The position numbers and the translations under genes are program-made. Positions 45,561-54,514 of a DNA stretch of 64,000 nucleotides are shown here, one piece after another. Origin of the DNA: a bacterium Scap17 (GTDB lineage Bacteria; Pseudomonadota; Gammaproteobacteria; Pseudomonadales; Halomonadaceae). Location of the stretch: NCBI GenBank assembly GCA_013376735.1, contig VINJ01000001.1:2976001-3040000 (forward strand). Reading direction: 5' to 3'. Position 1 is the stretch's first letter, and each line of letters begins with the position of its first letter. The notes under the pieces are model-generated. The model did no database searches. It was given only the letters and a program-made list of their open reading frames with translations, and had not been told where the DNA came from.

Positions 45561-47174
45561 ATGCTGCCTACCCCGCCCGCGCGACCATCCTCCTCGGGAC
45601 GTTCGAATCCAGTTGATACCTCAGAGCTCTCGCCACAGGCCGCCGCCGCGACTGTCTTCCTCAATGAGAATCTCGGACCCGCCCAGCTGCAAGCGTTGTT
45701 TGCCCTGACACTCGCGCCTGCGGGAACCTTCAGCGAACAGCTCAGAGAGTACCTGGTGACCGCTTGCCGCCTGCTGGGGATGACCACTGGCATCCTCGGC
45801 CACGCAGAGGCCAATCGCTATGAAATCATGGCGGCGGTCAATCCGCCGCCCGGCAAGGTCGAGGGCGCGATCGCACCGCTGAACGAGACCTACTGCAATG
45901 AAGTCGTTGAGCAGGCTGGCTGCATCGCCTACGCCAATATCGCGACCACGCCAGCACTCGAGGCTCATCCGGCTCTCAAGTCGATGCCCTTCCAGAGCTA
46001 TATCGCCGCACCGGTATGGACCGAAGGCCGTCTGACCGGCACCGTCTGCTTCGGCGACGACTCACCGCGCGCGACAGATTTCAACGCCAGCGATCGTGCA
46101 CTGGTCGAGACACTGGCCAGCCTGCTGGGAGGCTTGATCGATCGCGAGAATGAACGCAAGCGGCTCGCCAGCGAACTGAGCAACCTGCGCCTCGCCTACC
46201 AGGAGATGGAGCTGCTGTTCTCACGCTGCCAGCTCCCGATGGCGATCATGGACTTCCATGGCCATTGGACACGTCTCAATCCGGCGCTGGCCCAACTGCT
46301 GGGGACGGAGAGGAGTGAACTGCAGCGCGGCGCGCTGGAGGATGTCTCCCATCCTGCTGACATGCAGGCCTGTCAGGAGGCGCTTCTGGCCATGCAGGCC
46401 GGCGAGATCACCCACTTCGAGCAGCCGCATCGCTATCTGGGCAGACAGGGGCAGATCATCGAAGTCATGCTGCATCTGGATGTGATCGACAGCCACTCCG
46501 GCGTCATTCTGAGTCAGCACCAGGACCTCAGCGAGCAGCGCTCCCACGAGGAGAGCCTGGCCCGCATGCGGCACAAGCTGGCCAGCATGGCACCCTCGGG
46601 CCCGGCCGTGCCGTCGGTGCTGGACAAGCTGTTGCCCGCCGAGATCTTCGAGCAACAGCTGGATGGAGAGATCGCGCGCAGTGCGCGCCACGGGCAGCCA
46701 CTGTCGATTCTGCTGCTGAATGTGGATGCCTTTACCGACTTCAATCGTCAGTACGGCCGCGCCGCAGGAGACCGCGCACTGCAGCAGGTCTCCACCATCC
46801 TGCGCAACGCGACACGCAAGAGCGACCTGCTCAGTCAGCGCGACGATGGCTCGCTGATTGCGGTGCTGGGCCAGACCGATTCCAGCGGCGCCATCATCCT
46901 CGCCGAGCGCGTCCGCCATGCCACGACAGAACTGCATGGCCTCGAGGGACCAGTCACCTGCAGCATCGGGCTGACCTGCTATCACCCGGCGCCCGATACG
47001 CTCACGCTGGCCAACCGTCTCGAGCTCTGCGAGCGCGCCCAGCACGCACTCAAGAAGGCCAAACGCCAGGGACGCAATCGCGTGCGCTTCCTTGAGCTTG
47101 AGCCGGTCATCCCGACGGACACCTTCGCAAGCCCTCAGTCACCGAGCGGCTCTCCCTCGCCCGACCTGCCCTGA
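45561..47174 (+). CDS. GAF-PAS-GGDEF protein with degenerate active site
   Basis: 537 residues. A GAF domain covers about 40-200 (FSEQLREYLVTACRLLG ... SYIAAPVWTEGRLTGTVCFGDD), a short coiled coil follows, then a PAS domain (about 218-335, MAIMDFHGHWTRLNPALAQLLG) and a GGDEF-like domain (about 355-515). The fold-defining NVDAFTDFNRQYGRAAGDRAL is kept, but where RYGGDEF should stand the sequence reads QRDDGSL (DDGSL at 428-432). Catalysis of c-di-GMP is therefore unlikely. It may act as a GTP or c-di-GMP sensor, or a dimerisation module. It looks cytoplasmic, with no membrane segments. Confidence 0.85.
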   Translation: MLPTPPARPSSSGRSNPVDTSELSPQAAAATVFLNENLGPAQLQALFALTLAPAGTFSEQLREYLVTACRLLGMTTGILGHAEANRYEIMAAVNPPPGKVEGAIAPLNETYCNEVVEQAGCIAYANIATTPALEAHPALKSMPFQSYIAAPVWTEGRLTGTVCFGDDSPRATDFNASDRALVETLASLLGGLIDRENERKRLASELSNLRLAYQEMELLFSRCQLPMAIMDFHGHWTRLNPALAQLLGTERSELQRGALEDVSHPADMQACQEALLAMQAGEITHFEQPHRYLGRQGQIIEVMLHLDVIDSHSGVILSQHQDLSEQRSHEESLARMRHKLASMAPSGPAVPSVLDKLLPAEIFEQQLDGEIARSARHGQPLSILLLNVDAFTDFNRQYGRAAGDRALQQVSTILRNATRKSDLLSQRDDGSLIAVLGQTDSSGAIILAERVRHATTELHGLEGPVTCSIGLTCYHPAPDTLTLANRLELCERAQHALKKAKRQGRNRVRFLELEPVIPTDTFASPQSPSGSPSPDLP

Positions 47175-47230
47175 GTGGCAGCTTTCGAGTGTGCGCCCTG
47201 CCACGGATGCCCCTCAGGCACATCCCCATC

Positions 47231-47268
47231 AACGACAACGGCCACCCCTTGGGGTGGCCGTTGTCGTT
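47231..47268. terminator. Bidirectional terminator, GGDEF-like gene/ilvD
   Basis: A perfect 18-bp stem (47231-47248 with 47251-47268) with a TT loop. It starts AACGACAACGGCC and ends GGCCGTTGTCGTT. It belongs to the ACGACAA hairpin group. Confidence 0.88.
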
Positions 47269-47286
47269 TGACTCCTGCAGGCTTGC

Positions 47287-49131
47287 TCAATCCAGCTTGC
47301 TCAGGTCGCGCACGGCGCCCTTGTCAGCAGAGGTCGCAAGCAGGGCATAGGCCTTGAGCGCCGCGGAGACGCGACGATTGCGCTGGATGCTCGGTTTCCA
47401 GGCATCCTTGCCACGGGCTTCCATCGCCTCGCGACGCGCATGCAGCTCGGCATCGCTGAGCTGGACGTTGATGGTGCGGTTCGGGATGTCGATCAGGATG
47501 GTGTCGCCATGCTCGACCAGACCGATGGCGCCGCCCGCCGCCGCTTCCGGAGACGCGTGGCCGATGGACAGGCCCGAGGTGCCGCCGGAGAAACGTCCAT
47601 CGGTGAGCAGCGCACACGCCTTGCCCAGCCCCTTGGACTTGAGATAGGACGTCGGGTAGAGCATTTCCTGCATGCCCGGACCACCCTTCGGCCCTTCGTA
47701 GCGGATGATCACGACGTCGCCTTCCTTGACCTTGTCGGCCAGGATGTCTTCCACCGCCTGATCTTGGGACTCGCAGACGTAGGCACGGCCTTCGAAGACC
47801 AGGATGGAGTCATCGACGCCAGCGGTCTTCACCACGCAACCATCCAATGCGATGTTGCCGTACAGCACGGCCAGGCCGCCCTGGGTGGAGAAGCAATGGT
47901 CGTAATCGCGAATACAGCCCTGGGCGCGATCACCATCCAGGCTCGGCCAGCGCGCGCTCTGCGAGAAGGCGGTCTGGGTCGGAATACCGCCCGGGCCGGC
48001 GCGATAGAACTCGAGGACCTCATCAGTGGGCGAGCGCATGATATCCCACTCTTCCAGCGCCTCAGACAGCGAGTCGCCGTAGACGGTCGGCACTGAGGTA
48101 TCCAGCACGCCGGCACGATCCAGCTCGCCCAGAATCCCCATGATGCCGCCGGCACGATGGACATCCTCGATGTGATATTTCTGGGTGTTCGGCGCCACCT
48201 TGCACATCTGCGGCACGTTGTGGGAAAGCTTGTCGATGTCGGACATGGTGAAGTCGACACCGGCTTCCTGAGCGGCAGCCAGCAGGTGCAGGATGGTGTT
48301 GGTGGAACCGCCCATGGCGATGTCCAGCGTCATCGCATTGGTGAAGGCGGCGCGGGAGCCGATGGCCCGCGGCAGAAGGTGCTCTTCATTGCCTTCGTAG
48401 TAACGACGGGCCAATTCGACGATGCGATGACCGGCAGTCTCGAACAGGCGACGACGATCGGAGTGCGTGGCCAGTACGGTACCGTTGCCCGGCAACGCCA
48501 GGCCCAGCGCCTCGGTCAGACAGTTCATGGAGTTGGCCGTGAACATGCCCGAGCAGCTACCACAGGTCGGACAGGCACTGCGCTCGATCTCGGCGACCGT
48601 CTCGTCGTCGACGCTGTCATCGGCAGCGATGACCATGGCATCGACCAGATCGAGACCGTGATCCAGCAGCTTGGTCTTGCCGGCTTCCATCGGGCCACCG
48701 GAGACGAAGATGACCGGGATGTTGAGGCGCATGGCGGCCATCAGCATCCCCGGGGTAATCTTGTCACAGTTGGAGATGCACACCAGCGCATCCGCACAGT
48801 GGGCATTCACCATGTATTCGACGCTGTCGGCGATCAGGTCGCGCGACGGCAGCGAATACAGCATGCCGTCGTGGCCCATGGCGATGCCATCATCGACCGC
48901 GATGGTGTTGAATTCCTTGGCGACGCCGCCGGCCTTCTCGATCTCGCGCGCGACCAGCTGCCCCATGTCCTTGAGGTGAACGTGGCCCGGCACGAACTGG
49001 GTGAAGGAGTTGGCAACGGCGATGATCGGCTTCTGGAAGTCGCCATCTTTCATGCCGGTGGCGCGCCACAGGGCGCGAGCGCCGGCCATGTTACGACCTG
49101 CGGTGGTCGTACGGGAGCGATACTCTGGCAT
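47287..49131 (-). CDS. ilvD: Dihydroxy-acid dehydratase
   Basis: 614 residues. Iron-sulfur ligands are visible in CDKITPGM and [18 protein letters not shown], and the C-terminal [20 protein letters not shown] carries the catalytic loop. It dehydrates dihydroxy acids in valine, isoleucine and pantothenate synthesis. The length is that of the long [4Fe-4S] enzyme of E. coli. The gene stands alone here. The 428-bp gap upstream (49132-49559) shows no further gene or clear leader peptide. Confidence 0.97.
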   Translation of the reverse strand: MPEYRSRTTTAGRNMAGARALWRATGMKDGDFQKPIIAVANSFTQFVPGHVHLKDMGQLVAREIEKAGGVAKEFNTIAVDDGIAMGHDGMLYSLPSRDLIADSVEYMVNAHCADALVCISNCDKITPGMLMAAMRLNIPVIFVSGGPMEAGKTKLLDHGLDLVDAMVIAADDSVDDETVAEIERSACPTCGSCSGMFTANSMNCLTEALGLALPGNGTVLATHSDRRRLFETAGHRIVELARRYYEGNEEHLLPRAIGSRAAFTNAMTLDIAMGGSTNTILHLLAAAQEAGVDFTMSDIDKLSHNVPQMCKVAPNTQKYHIEDVHRAGGIMGILGELDRAGVLDTSVPTVYGDSLSEALEEWDIMRSPTDEVLEFYRAGPGGIPTQTAFSQSARWPSLDGDRAQGCIRDYDHCFSTQGGLAVLYGNIALDGCVVKTAGVDDSILVFEGRAYVCESQDQAVEDILADKVKEGDVVIIRYEGPKGGPGMQEMLYPTSYLKSKGLGKACALLTDGRFSGGTSGLSIGHASPEAAAGGAIGLVEHGDTILIDIPNRTINVQLSDAELHARREAMEARGKDAWKPSIQRNRRVSAALKAYALLATSADKGAVRDLSKLD

Positions 49132-49559
49132 GGTGTCCTCGTCAATAGTGCTTGGCCGCTCTCCTGTGCGAAGAGGGACTGATTCATGGAATCGCGCCTG
49201 GCAGGGTCAAACTGACGCCGCCCTTCTGCGCAATCCGCTGCAGAATCACTCCGCACGGGAGCGGCTTCTGTTTTGGTCAGGCGGCGCCCCCCATGGGGTA
49301 CGCACACCTGGTGTCCAGAGGAGACGCGTGCCTCACGGGTCAACGCTGTCAGCCTGGGGCCAATTCTGTCATGTACCGGCCCTGCTTGCCTACCAGATAG
49401 CACCGTCCACGCCACGCGCAGCCCCGAAAGATGCCGACAGGTGCCGAAAGCGTTGAATCAAGCGGCCTCTAGCGTGGGCCTGCGGCGGGAGGCGCTGATT
49501 ACACTGAAGGACGACACATCAGGCAATGCCAGACACCCCACAAGGAACAGGAGTCACCC

Positions 49560-49901
49560 ATGGCCGGAAAATTCGTCATCACTCGGGGCAAGGACAGCAA
49601 GTTCTACTTTGCGCTGAAGGCAGGCAACGGCGAGAAGATCCTGCAGAGTCAGGGCTATGCCGACAAGCGCGGCTGCCTGAACGGCGTGGAGTCCGTGCGC
49701 AAGAATGCCGTCGAGGAAAAACGCTTCACCCGGGAAGTCGCCAAGGACGGACGTTTCTATTTCACCCTGCTGGCTGCCAACAGCCAGCAGATCGGTCGCA
49801 GCCAGATGTACAAGTCGGAGTCCGGGCGCGACAACGGAATCGCCAGCGTCGGGCGCAATGCCACTGAGGCGGCCGTGCTGGAACAGCTCGATACCGCCTG
49901 A
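49560..49901 (+). CDS. yegP: YegP-family (DUF1508) protein
   Basis: 113 residues made of two tandem DUF1508 repeats of about 48 residues: FVITRGKDSKFYFALKAGNGEKILQSQGY and TREVAKDGRFYFTLLAANSQ followed by QIGRSQMY. Each repeat ends in a GxxxGIxSVxxNA-type helix. The family is widespread, small and soluble, with no agreed function. It has its own terminator downstream. Confidence 0.88.
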   Translation: MAGKFVITRGKDSKFYFALKAGNGEKILQSQGYADKRGCLNGVESVRKNAVEEKRFTREVAKDGRFYFTLLAANSQQIGRSQMYKSESGRDNGIASVGRNATEAAVLEQLDTA

Positions 49902-49922
49902 ATGCACACGATGGCCCACTGC

Positions 49923-49962
49923 AAAGCAGAAGCCCCGCCGATTGGCGGGGCTTCTGCTTTTC
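49923..49962. terminator. Bidirectional terminator between yegP and lon
   Basis: AAAGCAGAAGCCCCGCC-GATT-GGCGGGGCTTCTGCTTT, a perfect 17-bp stem followed by TCG. Confidence 0.9.
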
Positions 49963-49997
49963 GTCGGATGTCGCCATCCATTCTGCGCCCTGCGCTG

Positions 49998-52448
49998 TCA
50001 GTGTCGCTGTGCGCTGTCAGTGTCAAAGACCACACGCGAGACATCCGCGTAGCGAGCCGCGAAGTGCACGATCATGCCTTCCTTCAGGTATTCCGGCAGC
50101 TCATCGTAATCACGCTGATTGGCCTGCGGCAGGATCAGCTCGTAGATATCACTGCGCCGCGCGGCAATCACCTTCTCGCGGATACCGCCCACCGGCAGCA
50201 CCTGACCGGTCAAGGTCAGTTCACCAGTCATCGCCAGCCCCTTGCGCGGGGCCTGACGCTTGGCCAACGACATCAACGCCGTGGTCATGGTCACACCGGC
50301 GCTTGGGCCATCCTTGGGCGTCGCGCCCTCGGGCACGTGCAGGTGAATGAAGGACTCGTTGAAGAAGTCCGCCTCGGCATCATAGGCCTCGAGATTGGCC
50401 AGGGTGTAGGAGTAGGCGATGTTGGCGGACTCCTGCATCACGTCACCCAGCTTGCCGGTCAACTTCAAGCCACGTGTCAGGCCATGCACCCGGGTGGCTT
50501 CGATGGGCAGGGTCGCCCCACCCATGCTGGTCCAGGCAAGCCCGGTCACCACGCCTTCGCCGGCCAGAACCTTCTCGCGACGGAAGATCGGCGCCCCGAG
50601 GAATTCCTCGAGGTTCTTGACCGAGACCTTCACGGTCGCAAGCTCTTCTTCCAGCAACTTCACCGCCGCCTTGCGCACGATGCGGTGCAGCTGTTTCTCC
50701 AGCTGGCGCACGCCGGCTTCACGCGCATAGCCCTCGATGACCTGACGCAGCGCGGCATCACTCAGATTGATGCGCTTCCTGGGGATGTTGTCGCGGGTCA
50801 GCAGCTTCGGCCACAGGTGGTGCTTGGCGATCGCCACTTTCTCCTCGGCGATGTAGCCGGAGAGGCGAATCTGCTCCATGCGGTCCAGCAGCGGGCCGGG
50901 GATGCTGTCCAGCGTGTTGGCGGTACACACGAACAGCACCTTGGAGAGATCGAGACGCACATCGAGATAGTGATCGAGGAAGTCGACATTCTGCTCCGGA
51001 TCGAGCACCTCGAGCAGCGCCGAGGCCGGATCGCCCTGGAAGGACTGCCCCAGCTTGTCGATCTCATCGAGCATGATCACCGGGTTCTCGACCTTGACCT
51101 CCTTGAGCGCCTGCACCAGCTTGCCGGGCATGGCACCCACGTAGGTGCGGCGATGCCCCTTGATCTCGGACTCGTCTCGCATCCCACCGACCGAGAAGCG
51201 ATAGAACTCGCGCCCCAGCGCCTGGGCGATGGAGCGCCCGATGGAGGTCTTGCCGACCCCGGGTGGCCCCACCAGCAGCAGGATCGAGCCGCCGACATCG
51301 CCCTTGAAGGTGCCCTCGGCCAGAAACTCGACGATGCGTGACTTCACGTCATCCAGCCCATCGTGATCGCGATTGAGCACGGTGCGCGCGTGGGCCAAAT
51401 TGAGCTGATCGGTGGAGGTGATTCCCCACGGCAGCGAGGTCAGCCAGTCAAGATAGTTGCGTGTGGTGCCGTATTCCGGCGAACCGGTCTCCAGCACCGA
51501 CAGCTTGTCGAGCTCGTCATCGATGCGCGACTGGACACGCTCCGGCACCTTGAGCTCGTCGAGACGGCCACGGAAGGTATCGACGTCGTTCTCGCGATCA
51601 TCCTTGGAGATGCCCAGTTCACGCTGGATGACCTTGAGCTGTTCGCGCAGGAAGAATTCGCGCTGATGCTTCTCCATCTGCGCGTTGACCTGCTGGGAGA
51701 TCTCGGTCTGCAGCTGTGCGACCTCGATTTCCTTGCGCAGCAGAGGCAGCACCTTCTGCATGCGCTCCATCACTGGCAGCGACTCCAGCACTTCCTGCAG
51801 CTCAGCACCCTTGGCCGAGGTGATGGCGGCGGCGAAATCGGTCAGCGGGCCGGGTTCATGCGGGCTGAAGCGGTTGAGGTACTGCTTGAGCTCCTCGCCG
51901 TACAGCGGGTTGATCGGCAACAGCTCCTTGATGCCGTTGATCATCGCCATCGCGTAGGCGCGGGCCTCGTCGCTCTCGGCATCGACCGGTTCGCGCGGAT
52001 AGGTGACCTCGACCAGATAGGGAGGCTTGCGCGACAGCCAGCGCGTAATGCGGAAGCGACGCAGTCCCTGGGCGATAAACTGTACCTGGTCATCGCCGTC
52101 TTCGGGCTTGTGGACGCGCACGGCAGAGCCGATCTCGGGAAAGTGCTCGCCCCCCAGCTCATCCACTTCGACATCGCCGACGAAGGCCAGGCCGACAGCA
52201 TGATGCGGCGTATTGCCGACCAGCTGCATGGTCTCGGCCCAACGCTGCTTGTTGATCACCAGCGGCTGAACCTGGGCCGGGAAGAACGGGCGATTGTGAA
52301 TCGGCAGCAGGTAGATGCGCTCCGGTAGCTGGTCGCCACTCGGCACCAGCCCACCCGAGGCGGAAGAAGAAGGCTCTTGTGACTGGCTGTCATCCTCGAA
52401 GCCGGCAAGAATATCGTCGTTATCGGAAATCTCTTCGTGACGTGGCAT
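49998..52448 (-). CDS. lon: Lon-family ATP-dependent protease, possibly the AsrA-type paralogue
   Basis: About 816 residues from the ATG at 52448 (GAGGG 4 nt upstream); the open frame extends to 52496. The order is an acidic leader, a LON substrate-binding domain (ERIYLLPIHNRPFFPAQVQPLVI), a coiled coil, an AAA+ module (Walker A GPPGVGKTS, Walker B VIMLDEIDK) and a protease domain with the Ser of PKDGPSAGV and the later catalytic Lys. It degrades misfolded and regulatory proteins. The PIHNRPFFP start differs from housekeeping Lon (PVLPLRDVVVYP) and recalls the Pseudomonas AsrA paralogue. The clpX/hupB neighbours usual for lon are absent. Protease family certain, paralogue type inferred. Confidence 0.9.
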   Translation of the reverse strand: MPRHEEISDNDDILAGFEDDSQSQEPSSSASGGLVPSGDQLPERIYLLPIHNRPFFPAQVQPLVINKQRWAETMQLVGNTPHHAVGLAFVGDVEVDELGGEHFPEIGSAVRVHKPEDGDDQVQFIAQGLRRFRITRWLSRKPPYLVEVTYPREPVDAESDEARAYAMAMINGIKELLPINPLYGEELKQYLNRFSPHEPGPLTDFAAAITSAKGAELQEVLESLPVMERMQKVLPLLRKEIEVAQLQTEISQQVNAQMEKHQREFFLREQLKVIQRELGISKDDRENDVDTFRGRLDELKVPERVQSRIDDELDKLSVLETGSPEYGTTRNYLDWLTSLPWGITSTDQLNLAHARTVLNRDHDGLDDVKSRIVEFLAEGTFKGDVGGSILLLVGPPGVGKTSIGRSIAQALGREFYRFSVGGMRDESEIKGHRRTYVGAMPGKLVQALKEVKVENPVIMLDEIDKLGQSFQGDPASALLEVLDPEQNVDFLDHYLDVRLDLSKVLFVCTANTLDSIPGPLLDRMEQIRLSGYIAEEKVAIAKHHLWPKLLTRDNIPRKRINLSDAALRQVIEGYAREAGVRQLEKQLHRIVRKAAVKLLEEELATVKVSVKNLEEFLGAPIFRREKVLAGEGVVTGLAWTSMGGATLPIEATRVHGLTRGLKLTGKLGDVMQESANIAYSYTLANLEAYDAEADFFNESFIHLHVPEGATPKDGPSAGVTMTTALMSLAKRQAPRKGLAMTGELTLTGQVLPVGGIREKVIAARRSDIYELILPQANQRDYDELPEYLKEGMIVHFAARYADVSRVVFDTDSAQRH

Positions 52449-52583
52449 GCAACCCTCATGAAACCAGGCCTCGATTGAGGCGATCATCTCCACCAATGCG
52501 GCCAGTGAGCCACTTTATCAAGGCACGCTTGCCGCGCCGGGGACGCAACACTGCGTGTTCAGAGTGGCACCGGATGCGCCCCC

Positions 52584-52629
52584 CTGGAAACGACAATGCC
52601 CGCCATGAGGCGGGCATTGTCGTTTCCAG
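52584..52629. terminator. Perfect 21-bp hairpin between the DUF945 gene and lon
   Basis: Arms 52584-52604 and 52609-52629 (left arm starts CTGGAAACGACAATGCCC) with an ATGA loop. It is the longest stem of the ACGACAA group. The minus-strand direction serves the DUF945 gene, which ends at 52645. Confidence 0.88.
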
Positions 52630-52644
52630 CATACTGCGCGACGC

Positions 52645-53925
52645 TCAGTAGATCGGAGTGCCGTTGATCTTCACGCTGTCACCATCGATCTCGACCACCA
52701 GGTTGCGGTCGGCGGCCTGCGGAGAGACACCTGCCATCATGGCCATCATCGGCGGTACGTTGCGGAACTCGAAGCGCCCGCTCAGACGATTCAGGAAGGC
52801 CCGCTGAGCCGGCACGGTCTGCAACTCCTGAATGGACAGATCAGTGATGTCGGCACCATCAAGAATCATCTGGCCATCACCCTGCATGTCGACACCGAAG
52901 GCATCGCTTTTGGCATTCAGCGATTCCAGTGTCATGCGCGGAGAGGTGCTCAGCATGGTGAACAGCGGCGCTTCGACCTTCTCGAGCATGGCGACCTGCT
53001 GCGCTTCGCTCAGCTCCTCGAACGGCTTGCCCGCTTCTTCCAGCAAGCCCTGCAGCTGGGTGATGAAGTCATAGACGGCCGCACCCTGCAGACGATCGAT
53101 CGAGATGGACACGTCGCCGCTGGCCATCTGCTGATCACCCGCGCTGACATCCTGCACCGACAGCTTCATCAGATAGCGCAGCTCGGTCGGGTCCAGACGC
53201 GTTTCACCGCTGTAACGGATATCGCTGGCGACCACTGGCGGCTGACCGGTGCCGTTGTCGATGGTCAGGGTGTCCAGCACGATCTTGTCGTCCTGGCGGA
53301 AGTCATTGTCCGCCCCGCGATAGATGCCGTTGAGGCTCAGAGTGCCGACGCTGACCTTCTCGGCGCCATTGGTGATATCGAACGGCGTGATCTCGCCATC
53401 CACGGTAATTTCCGGCGTGTCACCACCATCATGGGAAGCCAGCAGCTCGCCACCCTGGAAGTCGATGCGCGTACCGCTCTCCGGGTCCTGCCAGTCAAAG
53501 GCCGGCAAGGTCAGGGTAGTATCGCTAGCGCCGCTGAAGTTGTCGACGCTGCCATCGAAGGCGATCGCCTTGCCATCACCGAGCACTTCGGCGAAGACGT
53601 CGCGTGACGGCGTACCGTACAGCACCTTGACGTTGCCCTGCATGGTGGTCGACAGCAGGCCGTGGCCGGCTTCATAGGGCAATAGGATGCGCATGGGACC
53701 TTCCCCGTCCCCGGTGGCGAGTTCCATCTCTACCCGGCCCGCGGAGCCGAACCAGCCGCTGTCGACATCCTCTCGGGTCGCCTTGATGTCGGAGCTCCTG
53801 TCGAGCTCTGCCACCATGCGGGCCATCTCATCTTCAAAGCGCTGGCTTGAGTAAGCCACGCCGCCGACATAGCCAGCTGCCCCGATGACGACCACTGCCG
53901 TCGCGGTTACCAGTCCCTTGCCCAT
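52645..53925 (-). CDS. DUF945 (YdgA-like) membrane-anchored protein
   Basis: 426 residues. A single N-terminal membrane segment (LVTATAVVVIGAAGYVGGVAY) anchors a large periplasmic part. The pattern fits the DUF945/YdgA family: an early GWFGSAGRVEMEL segment, repeated beta-rich stretches, and a C-terminal LSIQELQTVPAQRAFLNRLSGRFEFR region. Function is unknown, although YdgA-type proteins have been linked to the envelope. It lies downstream of pgpA on the same strand after a 115-bp gap. Confidence 0.82.
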   Translation of the reverse strand: MGKGLVTATAVVVIGAAGYVGGVAYSSQRFEDEMARMVAELDRSSDIKATREDVDSGWFGSAGRVEMELATGDGEGPMRILLPYEAGHGLLSTTMQGNVKVLYGTPSRDVFAEVLGDGKAIAFDGSVDNFSGASDTTLTLPAFDWQDPESGTRIDFQGGELLASHDGGDTPEITVDGEITPFDITNGAEKVSVGTLSLNGIYRGADNDFRQDDKIVLDTLTIDNGTGQPPVVASDIRYSGETRLDPTELRYLMKLSVQDVSAGDQQMASGDVSISIDRLQGAAVYDFITQLQGLLEEAGKPFEELSEAQQVAMLEKVEAPLFTMLSTSPRMTLESLNAKSDAFGVDMQGDGQMILDGADITDLSIQELQTVPAQRAFLNRLSGRFEFRNVPPMMAMMAGVSPQAADRNLVVEIDGDSVKINGTPIY

Positions 53926-54040
53926 CGCATTAACCCTTGTCCGTTATTGGAGCATCACACCGTCTGCGCGGTGCCTCTTGTCGCATCTGCTTCCATCAGT
54001 GAAACATGTGCATGAGCCTCGCCGCCAAGGCAGCGAGGCG

Positions 54041-54514
54041 TCAGTGCAACCACAGCCACAGATGCATCGTCGACCAGGCATAGATACCGGCGAAGATGTC
54101 ATCCAGCATGATGCCGAAGCCACCGGCAACCCGGCGGTCGGCCCAGCGAATCGGCCATGGCTTGAGAATATCGAAGACCCGGAAGACCACGAAGCCCCAC
54201 AGCGCTGCCTGCCAAGAGAATGGCACGGCGGCCATCGTGATCCAATAGCCGACGAATTCGTCCCAGACGATCCCGGAGTGATCATGCACGCCGAGATCGC
54301 GCGAGGTGCGATCACAGATCCAGATCCCGACCAGCGAGGCGACCAGCACGGTGGCCAGATACGGCCACAGCGTGAGGTTGGTCATCAGCCAGTAGAACGG
54401 GATTGCCGCGAGAGTACCGAAGGTACCCGGTGCAAAGGGCGCGGTACCGCTGCCCAGCCCGAAGGCCAGGAAGTGGACGGGGCGCCGCCAGACACTGGCG
54501 GGTGCGCGATTCAT
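54041..54514 (-). CDS. pgpA: Phosphatidylglycerophosphatase A
   Basis: 157 residues with several membrane segments. The start FLAFGLGSGTAPFAPGTFGTLAAIPFYWLM and the conserved DHSGIVWDEFVGYWI motif are diagnostic of PgpA. It dephosphorylates PGP to phosphatidylglycerol, completing the pathway begun by PgsA (30115-30663). Its ATG overlaps the thiL stop by 4 bp, making it the last member of the nrdR-rib-nusB-thiL-pgpA series. Confidence 0.95.
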   Translation of the reverse strand: MNRAPASVWRRPVHFLAFGLGSGTAPFAPGTFGTLAAIPFYWLMTNLTLWPYLATVLVASLVGIWICDRTSRDLGVHDHSGIVWDEFVGYWITMAAVPFSWQAALWGFVVFRVFDILKPWPIRWADRRVAGGFGIMLDDIFAGIYAWSTMHLWLWLH

